The notes under the pieces are model-generated. The model had not been told where the DNA came from. It did not search any database and saw only the letters and a list, made by a program, of their open reading frames with translations. Made by a program: the position numbers and the translations under genes. Below, in pieces: positions 44,075-51,734 of a DNA stretch of 64,000 nucleotides; the first letter of the stretch is position 1, and each line of letters opens with the position of its first letter. This stretch comes from VXNE01 sp963664635. GTDB lineage: Bacteria; Pseudomonadota; Gammaproteobacteria; Pseudomonadales; Azotimanducaceae. The DNA lies in the NCBI GenBank assembly GCA_963664635.1, contig OY761542.1:3162001-3226000 (forward strand), written 5' to 3'.

Positions 44075-45066
44075 ATGACCACCCGCAGCGATCTCTCCGC
44101 CGCGCTCGACGCCTACCGCGAGTTGCGGGAGCCTGGCGCCGTCACCGGCGGCGCCGCCGGTGGCCGTTCGCACGCCGCGCTCGTGAGCCGCTACTACGAC
44201 ATCGTCACGCCCTTCTACGAGTACGCCTGGGGCACTTCCTTCCACTTTTCGCCCCGGCAACCCGGCGAGCGCCTCGCCACGGCCCACCGCCGTCACGAGG
44301 AGGGGATCGGGCGACTGCTCGGACTCCGGTCGGGCATGCGGGTCGCGGACGTGGGCTGCGGGGTCGGCGGGCCGCTCCGTGCAATCGCCGCGGCAACCGG
44401 GGCGAGCATCACCGGGCTGAACAACAACGCCCACCAGATCGCCAGGGCGAACGCATGTTGCGCAAGGCCGGCCTCGAAGACCGCTGCCGCTTCCTGTCAT
44501 GCGACTTCATGGACGTGCAGCTCGCGGATGGCCATTTCGATGCCGCGTACTCCTTCGATGCGATGTGCCACGCACCGGACACGGCAGGCCTGTTTCGCGA
44601 GATCTTTCGGCTGCTGGCCCCCGGCGGGGAACTCGCCGCGGTCGACTGGTGCCTGACGGACCGCTTCGACCCCGGCGACCCCCACCATCGCGACGTGCGC
44701 GCGCGCATCGAGTTCGGCAACGCGACCCCGGACCTGCTCACCACGCGCGAGCAGGTGGCGGCAGCCGAGGCGGCCGGATTCGAGGTGCTCGCCCACACCG
44801 ACCAGGCGGCCACCAGTCATGCGCGCACCCCCTGGTACATGTCGCTCCAGGGCCGCGATCTCGCGCTGTCGTCCCTCGCCCGCATTCCGGCCGGCCGCGC
44901 CGTAACCGCCGCCGCGACGGGCTTGCTGGAGCGACTGCGACTCCTGCCCGCCGGCGTTTCACAAGCGGCGGAACTGCTCAACGTCGCCGCCGACTCCCTG
45001 GTCGAGGGCGGTGAACTCGGCATCTTCACTCCGAGCTTCCGGGTACATGCCCGCAAGCCGCGGTAG
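44075..45066 (+). pseudogene. Sterol 24-C-methyltransferase-like (ERG6 family), one-base frameshift
   Basis: SAM-dependent methyltransferase. Residues 38-60 (SRYYDIVTPFYEYAWGTSFH followed by FSP) match the sterol-binding region of ERG6/SMT enzymes, D92-VGCGVGGP is the SAM-binding motif, FDAMCHAPD corresponds to the SMT region II (EATCHAP), and LAPGGELAAVDWCLTDRFDP corresponds to their EWCxTDxYDP block. At about 44448-44455, after HQIARAN, one base is missing relative to the continuing frame MLRKAGLEDRCRFLSCDFMD. The rest runs intact to 45066. With the base restored the protein would be about 330 aa. Good conservation on both sides suggests a sequence error rather than decay. It overlaps the Rieske gene by 20 bases, implying one functional unit. 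Confidence 0.82.
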
Positions 45067-46156
45067 GCGCCGCGCTGCGCGCACGTCGGACGCGGCCCGG
45101 CTATCGAGCTATCCCCACCCCTACCCCGCGGGCTGGTACCGCCTGGCGGACTCGGCGTCGTTGCGCCCCGGGGACCTGCGCCACATCGAGTGCCTCGGCC
45201 GTCAACTGGTGCTGTGGCGGGGCGGGGACGGCGCGGCGCACGTCATGCACGCCTTCTGTCCGCACCTCGGAGCGAATCTGTCTCACGGCCGTGTCCGCGA
45301 GAACTGCCTGGAGTGCCCGTTTCACCGCTGGCAGTTCACGGGCGAGGGCCGGGCCGCGTGTGTCCCGTACAGCGATCACGTTCCGGAGGGCGTCCTGACG
45401 GCGCCCTTCCCCTCGTGCGAGGTCCACGGCCAAGTGTTCGTCTACCACTCCTGCGCCGGCGACGAGCGGAGCGTGCCCGAGGCGCCGCCCTACCCCGTGC
45501 CCCGCATTCCCGAGGTCGACGACGGAGCGTTCGTCTTCCGCGGCGCCCACGACGCGGGCCGCGTGGGGATGCACATTCTCGAATTTGCCGAGAACTCCGT
45601 CGACCGGGCCCACTTCCAGCCCGTGCACGGACAGATGCGCATTCCGTGGACGCGGTTCCGGGTGCCCGGCGTCCAGATCGAACACGAGGCGGACTGGCTC
45701 GTCGACCGGGACGTGCCCTGGAAAATGTACTTCCTCGACAACGCGGTGCTGAGGATCTTCGGGCGCCGCGTCGAGGCGGCCGGGGCAAGCGCGCGCATCT
45801 CGTTCTTCGGACCCGGCAGCCTTGTGAAGTTCCGTTTCGCGATTCCCGGCCGGGGCGACATCGAGATGTACCAGACGCACCTCCCCGTCGGACCCCTCGA
45901 ACAGCAGGTCAACTTCCGCTGGTTCGCGGACCGGCGACTGTCCCGTTTGCTGGTCTGGTACGTTGTCGGCAACTGGATTTCTCAGTGGGCTCGCGACATC
46001 CGGATCTGGGAGAACAAGATCTACCAGCAGCATCCGCGCCTCTGCCGCGACGACGGGCCCGTGTTCCGGCTCCGCCAGTGGTACGGGCAGTTTCTGCCAG
46101 GCACCGGGACAACGACCGAACCGGCCCGGGAGATGCGACGCGCCGACATACAATAG
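45047..46156 (+). CDS. Rieske oxygenase, cholesterol 7-desaturase (Neverland/DAF-36)-like
   Basis: 369 aa. The Rieske 2Fe-2S ligands are C71-P-H73 and C90-PF-H93 within HAFCPHLGANLSHG and CLECPFHRWQFTGEG, wording close to animal DAF-36/Neverland. The mononuclear iron site is ENSVDRAHFQPVH (D186, H189, H194). No membrane helix is obvious. Known relatives desaturate cholesterol at C7 or, in bacteria, act in sterol C-4 demethylation (SdmA) and steroid breakdown (KshA). The gene begins inside the end of the sterol-methyltransferase-like gene, so a sterol substrate is a reasonable inference. No reductase partner is encoded nearby. lipA follows 4 bases after its stop. Confidence 0.8.
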   Translation: MPASRGRRRAARTSDAARLSSYPHPYPAGWYRLADSASLRPGDLRHIECLGRQLVLWRGGDGAAHVMHAFCPHLGANLSHGRVRENCLECPFHRWQFTGEGRAACVPYSDHVPEGVLTAPFPSCEVHGQVFVYHSCAGDERSVPEAPPYPVPRIPEVDDGAFVFRGAHDAGRVGMHILEFAENSVDRAHFQPVHGQMRIPWTRFRVPGVQIEHEADWLVDRDVPWKMYFLDNAVLRIFGRRVEAAGASARISFFGPGSLVKFRFAIPGRGDIEMYQTHLPVGPLEQQVNFRWFADRRLSRLLVWYVVGNWISQWARDIRIWENKIYQQHPRLCRDDGPVFRLRQWYGQFLPGTGTTTEPAREMRRADIQ

Positions 46157-46160
46157 GCCC

Positions 46161-47141
46161 ATGGTCCAAAGCGGCGTCAAGTTCCGGAACGCCCAGGGCA
46201 TCCGGGCAATCAAGGACGGTGTCAAGGCCGACCCCTCGGCCCGTCCCGTCCGCGACCCCAAGCCGCCCTGGCTGCGGGTCCGGCTGCCCGGGGGCGCCGG
46301 CTTCGAGGCCGTACGCCGCACCGTGCGGGCGCACCGGCTGAGCACGGTGTGCGAGGAGTCGCACTGCCCCAACATCGGCGAGTGCTGGAGCCACGGCACG
46401 GCGACCCTGATGCTCATGGGGTCCGTCTGCACGCGCGCCTGCCGCTTCTGCGCGGTGGACACGGGCAATCCGAACGGCTGGCTGGACCTGGACGAGCCAC
46501 GGCACGCCGCGGAGTCCGTGCGCCTGATGGGCCTGAAGTACGTCGTGCTGACTTCCGTGGACCGCGACGACCTCCCGGACGGCGGCGCCGCCCACTACGC
46601 GGCGTGCATACAGGCCATCCGGCGCGCGAACCCCGAGACCGCCGTGGAAGCCCTCACGCCGGACTTCTCCGGGGATCTCGACGCCGTCTCCACCGTCGTC
46701 GACTCGGGGGTCGCGGTGTTCGCCCAAAACCTGGAGACCGTGGAGCGCCTGACACACCCCGTGCGCGATCCCCGGGCCGGGTACGAACAGACCCTCGCCG
46801 TGCTGCGCCATGCCAAGGGGCACCGGCGCGGCGTGCTCACCAAGTCCAGCCTGATGCTCGGACTCGGCGAGACGGACGACGAGCTCCGCGCGGCGATGGA
46901 CGACCTGCGAGCCGCCGACGTGGATGTCCTCACCCTGGGCCAGTACCTGCGCCCGACACTGCATCACCTGCCGGTGGAACGGTGGGTACACCCGGACGAC
47001 TTCGCCCGCTACCGCGAGTGGGGCCTCGAGCGCGGGTTCGTCGAGGTGGCATCCGGGCCCCTCGTACGATCGAGCTACCGCGCGGACCGCATCCTCGAGG
47101 GCAACAACCTGGGGCTGATCCCCGTCGAGACCCTGAGATAG
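46161..47141 (+). CDS. lipA: Lipoyl synthase
   Basis: 326 aa radical-SAM enzyme inserting two sulfurs into octanoyl groups on E2 and H proteins. The auxiliary cluster cysteines are C64-x4-C69-x5-C75 (CEESHCPNIGEC), the radical-SAM cluster is C90-x3-C94-x2-C97 (CTRACRFC), and the third auxiliary ligand serine is in VRSSYRAD near the C-terminus. ATG 46161 is the only suitable start after the Rieske stop. lipB is not in the window. Position after the Rieske gene may be chance co-transcription. Confidence 0.96.
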   Translation: MVQSGVKFRNAQGIRAIKDGVKADPSARPVRDPKPPWLRVRLPGGAGFEAVRRTVRAHRLSTVCEESHCPNIGECWSHGTATLMLMGSVCTRACRFCAVDTGNPNGWLDLDEPRHAAESVRLMGLKYVVLTSVDRDDLPDGGAAHYAACIQAIRRANPETAVEALTPDFSGDLDAVSTVVDSGVAVFAQNLETVERLTHPVRDPRAGYEQTLAVLRHAKGHRRGVLTKSSLMLGLGETDDELRAAMDDLRAADVDVLTLGQYLRPTLHHLPVERWVHPDDFARYREWGLERGFVEVASGPLVRSSYRADRILEGNNLGLIPVETLR

Positions 47142-47147
47142 CGAGTC

Positions 47148-48509
47148 GTGCTCGTCCAGGAATCCGGCCTGACCGCGACACCCATCCGGCTGATCCGCGC
47201 CGACGAGGTGGAGGCGTGGCGCCTGTCGCTTCCCGAACGCAGCCGGGCGTGGGTGGACCGAACCAGGTTCGCCGGAAAGAGCGGACAGTCCGCCTGGCTG
47301 CCGGGCGCCACCGGGGAGCCGGAAACCGTCGTCGTGGGCACCGGCGAAGAGGCCGGACTCGCGACCCTCGGCGATCTGGCCATGCGGCTCGCCGGGGGCG
47401 ACTACCGCCTGGACGCGGATCTCGAACCGCAACGCCGGCACCGCGTCCTGCTCGGCTGGGGACTCGGCGCCTACCGCTTCGAACGGTACAGGAAGGCCGA
47501 CCAGACGCCGGCCCGCCTGCTGGTCCCGGCCGGGGACGCCGCGGCTCTGGACGAGCTCGAGGCCGTGAACCTGTGCCGCGACCTGGTGAACATCCCGGCC
47601 GGAGACCTGTTGCCGCACGACCTCGAGCGGGAAGCGCGCACGCTGGCCGAGACCTGCGGCGCGAGCATCGAGGTCACGACCGGGGAGGCGCTGCTGGAGC
47701 GGAACCTGCGGGTCATCCACGCAGTGGGCCGGGCAAGCGTGTCGGCGCCCCGGCTGCTCGACCTGCGCTGGGGCGACCCCGCGCACCCGAAGGTCACCCT
47801 CGTCGGCAAGGGGGTCTGCTTCGACAGCGGCGGACTCGACCTCAAGACGGCGTCCGGGATGCGCCTGATGAAAAAGGACATGGGCGGCGCCGCCCACGTG
47901 CTCGGCGTGGCGCGGCTCGTGGCGGCCCGCCGGCTCCCGGTGCGCCTGCGGGTAATGGTCCCGGCCGTCGAGAACGCCGTCGCCGGGAACGCCTACCGCC
48001 CCGGCGACGTGCTGCGGGCCTACGACGGCACGTCCATCGAGGTCGACAACACCGACGCCGAGGGGCGCCTGATCCTGTGTGACGCCCTGGCCCTCGCGCG
48101 GGAAGAGGAACCGGAGCTGATCGTCGACTTCGCGACCCTGACCGGCGCCGCCCGAATCGCCCTGGGCACAGAGTTGCCCGCGATGTTCGCCAACGACGAT
48201 GCGGTCGCCGATGGCATCCTCGCGGCCGGGCAGCGGTCGGAAGACCCTGTCTGGCGCATGCCGCTGCACACCCCCTACCGGAAGCTGCTCGACAGCAAGG
48301 TCGCCGACCTCGTCAACGCCCCGGATGCGCCGTTCGGCGGAGCCATCACGGCGGCGCTCTTTCTCCACCACTTCGTCGGCGATGCCCCCTGGGTCCACTT
48401 CGACATCATGGCCTGGAACCAACGCGCCCGCCCCGCCCATCCCGTGGGCGGGGAGGCGATGGGGTTGCGGGCGGTCTACGACTACCTGGAGGAGAGGTAC
48501 GGGCCTTAG
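47148..48509 (+). CDS. M17 family leucyl aminopeptidase
   Basis: 453 aa cytosolic metallopeptidase removing N-terminal amino acids. The dizinc site segment GVCFDSGGLDLKTASGMRLM followed by KKDMGGAAHVLG contains the active-site lysine and aspartate, and NTDAEGRLILCDAL is the M17 signature. The N-terminal domain (residues 1-150) is short, as in the PepB-type branch. GTG 47148 is 7 bases after lipA stops, so they are likely one transcript. Confidence 0.9.
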   Translation: MLVQESGLTATPIRLIRADEVEAWRLSLPERSRAWVDRTRFAGKSGQSAWLPGATGEPETVVVGTGEEAGLATLGDLAMRLAGGDYRLDADLEPQRRHRVLLGWGLGAYRFERYRKADQTPARLLVPAGDAAALDELEAVNLCRDLVNIPAGDLLPHDLEREARTLAETCGASIEVTTGEALLERNLRVIHAVGRASVSAPRLLDLRWGDPAHPKVTLVGKGVCFDSGGLDLKTASGMRLMKKDMGGAAHVLGVARLVAARRLPVRLRVMVPAVENAVAGNAYRPGDVLRAYDGTSIEVDNTDAEGRLILCDALALAREEEPELIVDFATLTGAARIALGTELPAMFANDDAVADGILAAGQRSEDPVWRMPLHTPYRKLLDSKVADLVNAPDAPFGGAITAALFLHHFVGDAPWVHFDIMAWNQRARPAHPVGGEAMGLRAVYDYLEERYGP

Positions 48510-49189
48510 GGGACACCCGCACAAGCGCTAGCCTGGCGGCCAGGCCGCAGCAGGGGCATAGCCCCGCGGTCGGGGTTGCCCGGTCGCGGGCGGCTGGGAA
48601 AGTGGCCGTTGGGCGCTCGGGGAACGAACATCGCCCTATTCGAAGGCTCGTGGCGACTCGGGCGCATCCGGTCATGCGATGTGATCCCCGGGGTTGGCCG
48701 TGCGCGCAGTTCCTGCCTGGCCCGGGGCGAGAACCGGCTCCGCGTTTTCCACCGCCCGCCCACCGGCGCTGTATTGGTTGAGGGGACCGCACCCGTGGAC
48801 GGCCCGTGGAAAACGCTCCCTGGGCACGGTTGAAAAGGGCGATGTGGCGCCCGCGCACCTTTTATCCTGACCCTGCGCTGTTCCGATGCATGGATCACAC
48901 CCGTCCCTTGCGGGGCGTTTGGTCTATTCGACCAAGCGATGCAGCGTCGGCCGCGACCCCGGCGCACGGTCCCACTCGGCCACTGGCCTCTGCCTCATCC
49001 CCGTCCCGCGCACCGATCTCCTTCCGCTGGTACGCTACCCGCGTCCCTGCCCCCAGCGTGGGCTCTCGGTTGCCAGACTCCACAGCAGATGCCGAAACAG
49101 ACTGATACATCAGCGAGTTCTGTGTGCACCCGCAGAGCGGCGTTTCTCGGGTCGCTCGGCAAACCAATGTCCCCAACCAACATCCTTCC
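48510..49189. other. Gene-free stretch containing repeat copy 1
   Basis: About 680 bases separate the aminopeptidase from the orphan zinc-ribbon gene. The left two thirds hold the repeat unit listed separately; the remainder shows no codon pattern or known motif. The longer frames found here read through the repeat and are arginine- and proline-rich, so they are not taken as genes. Confidence 0.55.
48625..48846. repeat. Island repeat, copy 1
   Basis: Starts CGAACATCGCCCTATTCGAA (48625) and ends with GGTTGAAAAGGGCGATGT (to 48846), which is nearly its reverse complement, so the unit has inverted ends. The interior at 48736-48755 reads CGTTTTCCACCGCCCGCCCA. The same interior and end motifs recur, mostly in the opposite orientation, at 50030-50238. 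Copies flank the orphan gene 49190-49870. Confidence 0.7.
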
Positions 49190-49870
49190 ATGAACAGTGA
49201 TCGCAAGGCAGAGCTTGAGAGCCTCGCTGACAGGGTGGGGCTCATTCTGACCTTCCATGATGTCGCTCCCTCTGATGGCTCCGGCCATCGCTGGCGGATC
49301 GTGGACCCCCGCAGCGGTCGAGAACTGCTGCTCACGGATTCAGCTGACCGTGTGGAAAACTGCCTGCTCGCCCATCGCGCCGTGCTCTCTCACTCGCCTG
49401 TAGACATCCCCTTCCCTGACCTCGCCCTTGAGCAGTCACTCGCTAAAGAAGACCCCTCCCATCACGAGCGCAGATCCAAAATCGTGCACTGGCTGAGCGC
49501 GTCGAACTTCGTCGGAAAGTCAGCTCGAAGCCCCTTCCAAGCATGCTATTCGTGTCAATCCCACGACACTCGCTACGAAGACGGACGCTGGTGTTGCCTT
49601 ACGTGCGATGTCACATGGCTTTCCGACGCAACACCGAGATGGAACCATTTTTTTGTGCGCAGGGGGACGCGAGTTCGCCGTCAAACGGGACAAGTCGTGG
49701 ACGTGTTGGAGTGGCTCTTGGCGGAAGGCTTCCGGGGAGGCCTGTACACCGAAGGATGGCGGGTCGTTCAATTCGACATGGAGGGCGATCAAATGCTTGT
49801 CTTTTGCCGGGTTGACGGTCTAGCCCACGATGATGGCTGTGCAGTCGCGGACGACGACTTGCCGTTCTGA
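49190..49870 (+). CDS. Hypothetical zinc-ribbon protein
   Basis: 226 aa of unknown function. A putative zinc ribbon is formed by CYSCQSHDTRYEDGRWCCLT with a final C (two C-x2-C knuckles). The N-terminal 50 residues and the C-terminal part (QVVDVLEWLLAEGFRGGLYT, YTEGWRVVQFDMEGDQMLVF) look like folded protein, and the acidic tail ends DDGCAVADDDLPF. Codon use is less GC-biased than that of neighbouring core genes. It stands alone between two inverted copies of a repeat, so it may be a mobile cargo gene. ATG 49190 is chosen for lack of a better upstream start. Confidence 0.62.
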   Translation: MNSDRKAELESLADRVGLILTFHDVAPSDGSGHRWRIVDPRSGRELLLTDSADRVENCLLAHRAVLSHSPVDIPFPDLALEQSLAKEDPSHHERRSKIVHWLSASNFVGKSARSPFQACYSCQSHDTRYEDGRWCCLTCDVTWLSDATPRWNHFFVRRGTRVRRQTGQVVDVLEWLLAEGFRGGLYTEGWRVVQFDMEGDQMLVFCRVDGLAHDDGCAVADDDLPF

Positions 49871-50351
49871 CGTTCCGGCAAGGAGTGTCAGGAATTCCGT
49901 GTCAGGGCCGTTTCCTGCCGGCCTGATCGGACCGGGTCTCCTTCACGAATGTAACAGTTCGGGCCGGCCGTGCCGACCCGGATTCGCGACCGTCAGTTGG
50001 GCTGCGTCGCCGAACTCGAGCACGGAGCGATTTCCTCGGGCTGTCCACGGACGCGATCCCCTCGGACAGTACAGTGCCGGTGGGCAGGCGGTGGAAAACG
50101 CGGCGCTGGGTCATGAGGATATGTTGGCGGCTCCCACAACCGAACATCGCCCTATTCAAGTGCCTAGGTATTGACCTCCCGCCCACCGCGCCGTCCTCGT
50201 GACCCACGTCGCTGACGGTTGAAAAGGGCGATGTTCGTGTCGGGAGGAGCGGGCTCGCGGGACCTGGGTTCAAGCTCCATTACTGTTTACATGTATAGTA
50301 GTTTGCGGTAGTCTTTCCACTAAGCCCAAGACCCTCCAGGAACCCCCTTTC
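49871..50351. other. Gene-free stretch containing repeat copy 2
   Basis: About 480 bases between the zinc-ribbon gene and the Y1 transposase gene. The central part is repeat copy 2. At 50280-50320 an AT-rich patch (GTTTACATGTATAGTAG) could hold the promoter of the transposase gene. No other signal was seen. Confidence 0.5.
50030..50238. repeat. Island repeat, copy 2 (inverted relative to copy 1)
   Basis: Contains GGTGGGCAGGCGGTGGAAAA (50075-50094), which matches the reverse complement of copy 1's interior with one difference. It also holds the same end motifs: CGAACATCGCCCTATTCAAG at 50141-50160 and GGTTGAAAAGGGCGATGTTC from 50218. The CCACGGACGCGATCCCCTC stretch near 50046 likewise has a counterpart in copy 1. 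A Y1 transposase gene of the REP-associated type begins 114 bases downstream, which suggests how the repeats spread. Confidence 0.65.
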
Positions 50352-50915
50352 GTGCCGTCGAAGCTACCACCGAAACGCCGCCGGAAGGCCCGTCAGGCCC
50401 GCCAGGCCAGCATCCAGTTCCACGCCGCCGGGCACGGTGGCGCCCGCCCCGGGGCGGGCCGGCCGCGCACGCGCCGTTCGCGGGTTCCGCATCGTACCCG
50501 CGGCGGCGTGCCGGGCCATTGCCCCGTGCTGATCACGCTGCGCGTGCGCGATGACGTGCCGCGGTTGCGGTGCGGACGGTTCGTGCGCGCCTTCCGGGAG
50601 ACCCTGCGCAAATGCGCGCGGCGGCCCGGCTTTCGAGTGGCGCACTACTCGATCCAGGACGACCACGCGCACTTCCTGGTGGAGGCGCGCGGCAAGAAGT
50701 GCCTGGCGAACGGCATGAAGAGCCTCGGGGCGCGTTTCGCGCGGTGTGCGAACCGGGTCTTCGAGCGGCGGGGACGGGTGCTGGCGGATCGCTTCCACCA
50801 CGCTGTGAAAAGCACGCCGACGGAGGTGCGGCGGGCGCTGGCGTACGTGCTGCTGAACGCGCGGCAGCGCTACGGAGAACAAAAACCCCTGTTAATTCAT
50901 ATAGTTATTAACTAA
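50352..50915 (+). CDS. Y1 transposase, REP-associated (RAYT-like), C-terminus probably truncated
   Basis: 187 aa. The HUH nuclease motif is DDHAHFLVEA, preceded by RVAHYSIQ, and the helical part reads FARCANRVFERRGRVLADRF with REVxxALAYVLLNARQRYG. Single-strand transposases of this group mobilise REP palindromes. The N-terminal 60 residues (KLPPKRRRKARQARQ, GHGGARPGAGRP) are basic and typical. After NARQRYGEQ the usual C-terminal segment is replaced by KPLLIHIVIN from a short AT-rich patch, so the protein looks cut short, and activity is doubtful. The start is GTG 50352. Confidence 0.72.
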   Translation: MPSKLPPKRRRKARQARQASIQFHAAGHGGARPGAGRPRTRRSRVPHRTRGGVPGHCPVLITLRVRDDVPRLRCGRFVRAFRETLRKCARRPGFRVAHYSIQDDHAHFLVEARGKKCLANGMKSLGARFARCANRVFERRGRVLADRFHHAVKSTPTEVRRALAYVLLNARQRYGEQKPLLIHIVIN

Positions 50916-51502
50916 GGGCTGCTGGGCGATCCCACTAACGATCACCTTCCCGTTCGAATCTCCGTGCGCCTTGCGGCCGGCAGGGCGCCAGGGCGCAGGG
51001 CGCGTAGGGCGCAGGGCGGCAGAGCTGGCAGGGCCGCAGGGCCTGCAGCCGGCAGCCGACAGCCCGGCAGACCCGGGTTCGGCAGCCAGCCGCTCAAGCA
51101 CGGGCGCGTTCGGCAGCGCCAATGATGGGCTTCACCATCAGACATACGGCTGCCACGCTATCCCGTGCGGCGCGATGAAGGTCGGCTTCGATCGCGCCGA
51201 CCTGGTGGTCAGCGTCAACTATCTCTTTCGCCGCGTTGCCTCATCGATTTTGTTACCGAACCGAGGTCGTTGCCTCATGGGAATGTTACCGAGGCTCGGA
51301 GCGTGAGGAGCGCGCCGCAGTGGCATCAGCGGGGCCCGCGAGGGCGCCGCGCTGCGCTTCGCCTGGGGCTTCGCGCGTCGCCCTCGCTATGACGTTCGCC
51401 CGCCCGGGGACGACAACGCGCCCGACGACCTCCGGGCAACGGCCGTTCACGGTCTGCGGAGCTTCGGTAACATCCTGCGATGAGGCAACGCGCCCGATAG
51501 TT
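50916..51502. other. Repeat-rich, gene-free stretch
   Basis: About 590 bases without a credible gene. At 50985-51060 there is a low-complexity patch of CAGGGCG-type units, followed by GCAGCCGGCAGCCGACAGCC. The right half is the MITE-like element described separately. Longer frames here are glycine-, arginine- and alanine-rich and are not taken as genes. Confidence 0.5.
51235..51489. mobile_element. MITE-like element with repeated GTTGCCTCAT...TTACCGA ends
   Basis: GTTGCCTCAT, 5-7 variable bases and TGTTACCGA occur at 51235-51259 and 51269-51292 in direct orientation. A third copy lies at 51464-51489 in inverted orientation (TCGGTAACAT ... ATGAGGCAAC). The 24-26 bp ends therefore bound a 220-255 bp non-coding body like a miniature inverted-repeat element, or the ends of an insertion sequence that lost its transposase. 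Confidence 0.55.
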
Positions 51503-51631
51503 CTAATTGTCGCTGTACACCTGGCGCTGCACTTTGGCCACGATGGCTTCCATTTCGGCGTGCTTGAACTGTCTCGGCGGCGGCCGAAGGTCTAGGTTCA
51601 ACTGAACCGGTTTCTGATCCACGGGTTTCAT
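51503..51631 (-). CDS. Possible small protein (42 aa)
   Basis: MKPVDQKPVQLNLDLRPPPR then QFKHAEMEAIVAKVQRQVYSD. The ATG at 51631 has AGAGGA 7 bases upstream, the composition looks like a real peptide, and it lies 103 bases downstream of the STAND gene on the same strand. No family recognised. It may be a remnant of a larger protein; an in-frame extension to 51709 is possible. Confidence 0.35.
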   Translation of the reverse strand: MKPVDQKPVQLNLDLRPPPRQFKHAEMEAIVAKVQRQVYSDN

Positions 51632-51734
51632 CCCATTCCTCTCTGAGTTGTGTGTTGCCAACGCCCCAGCGTATCGCAGGTTGGGCATCCCGGAAACCGA
51701 GAACCCCATCCCCGAGACATTTCGAACTCACAGG

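Noticed and set aside
43643..44656. A single 337-codon frame spanning the NADAR and methyltransferase genes
   Set aside because: It is out of frame with the NADAR gene, and only codons from 44075 to about 44450 match the methyltransferase before the frameshift.
48506..48967. A 153-codon minus-strand frame after the aminopeptidase
   Set aside because: It lies within repeat copy 1 and its apparent similarity to the frame at 49902-50273 is due to the shared repeat, not to a conserved protein.
50985..51060. CRISPR-like repeat array
   Set aside because: The CAGGGCG-type units are short, irregular and lack unique spacers; this is low-complexity sequence.
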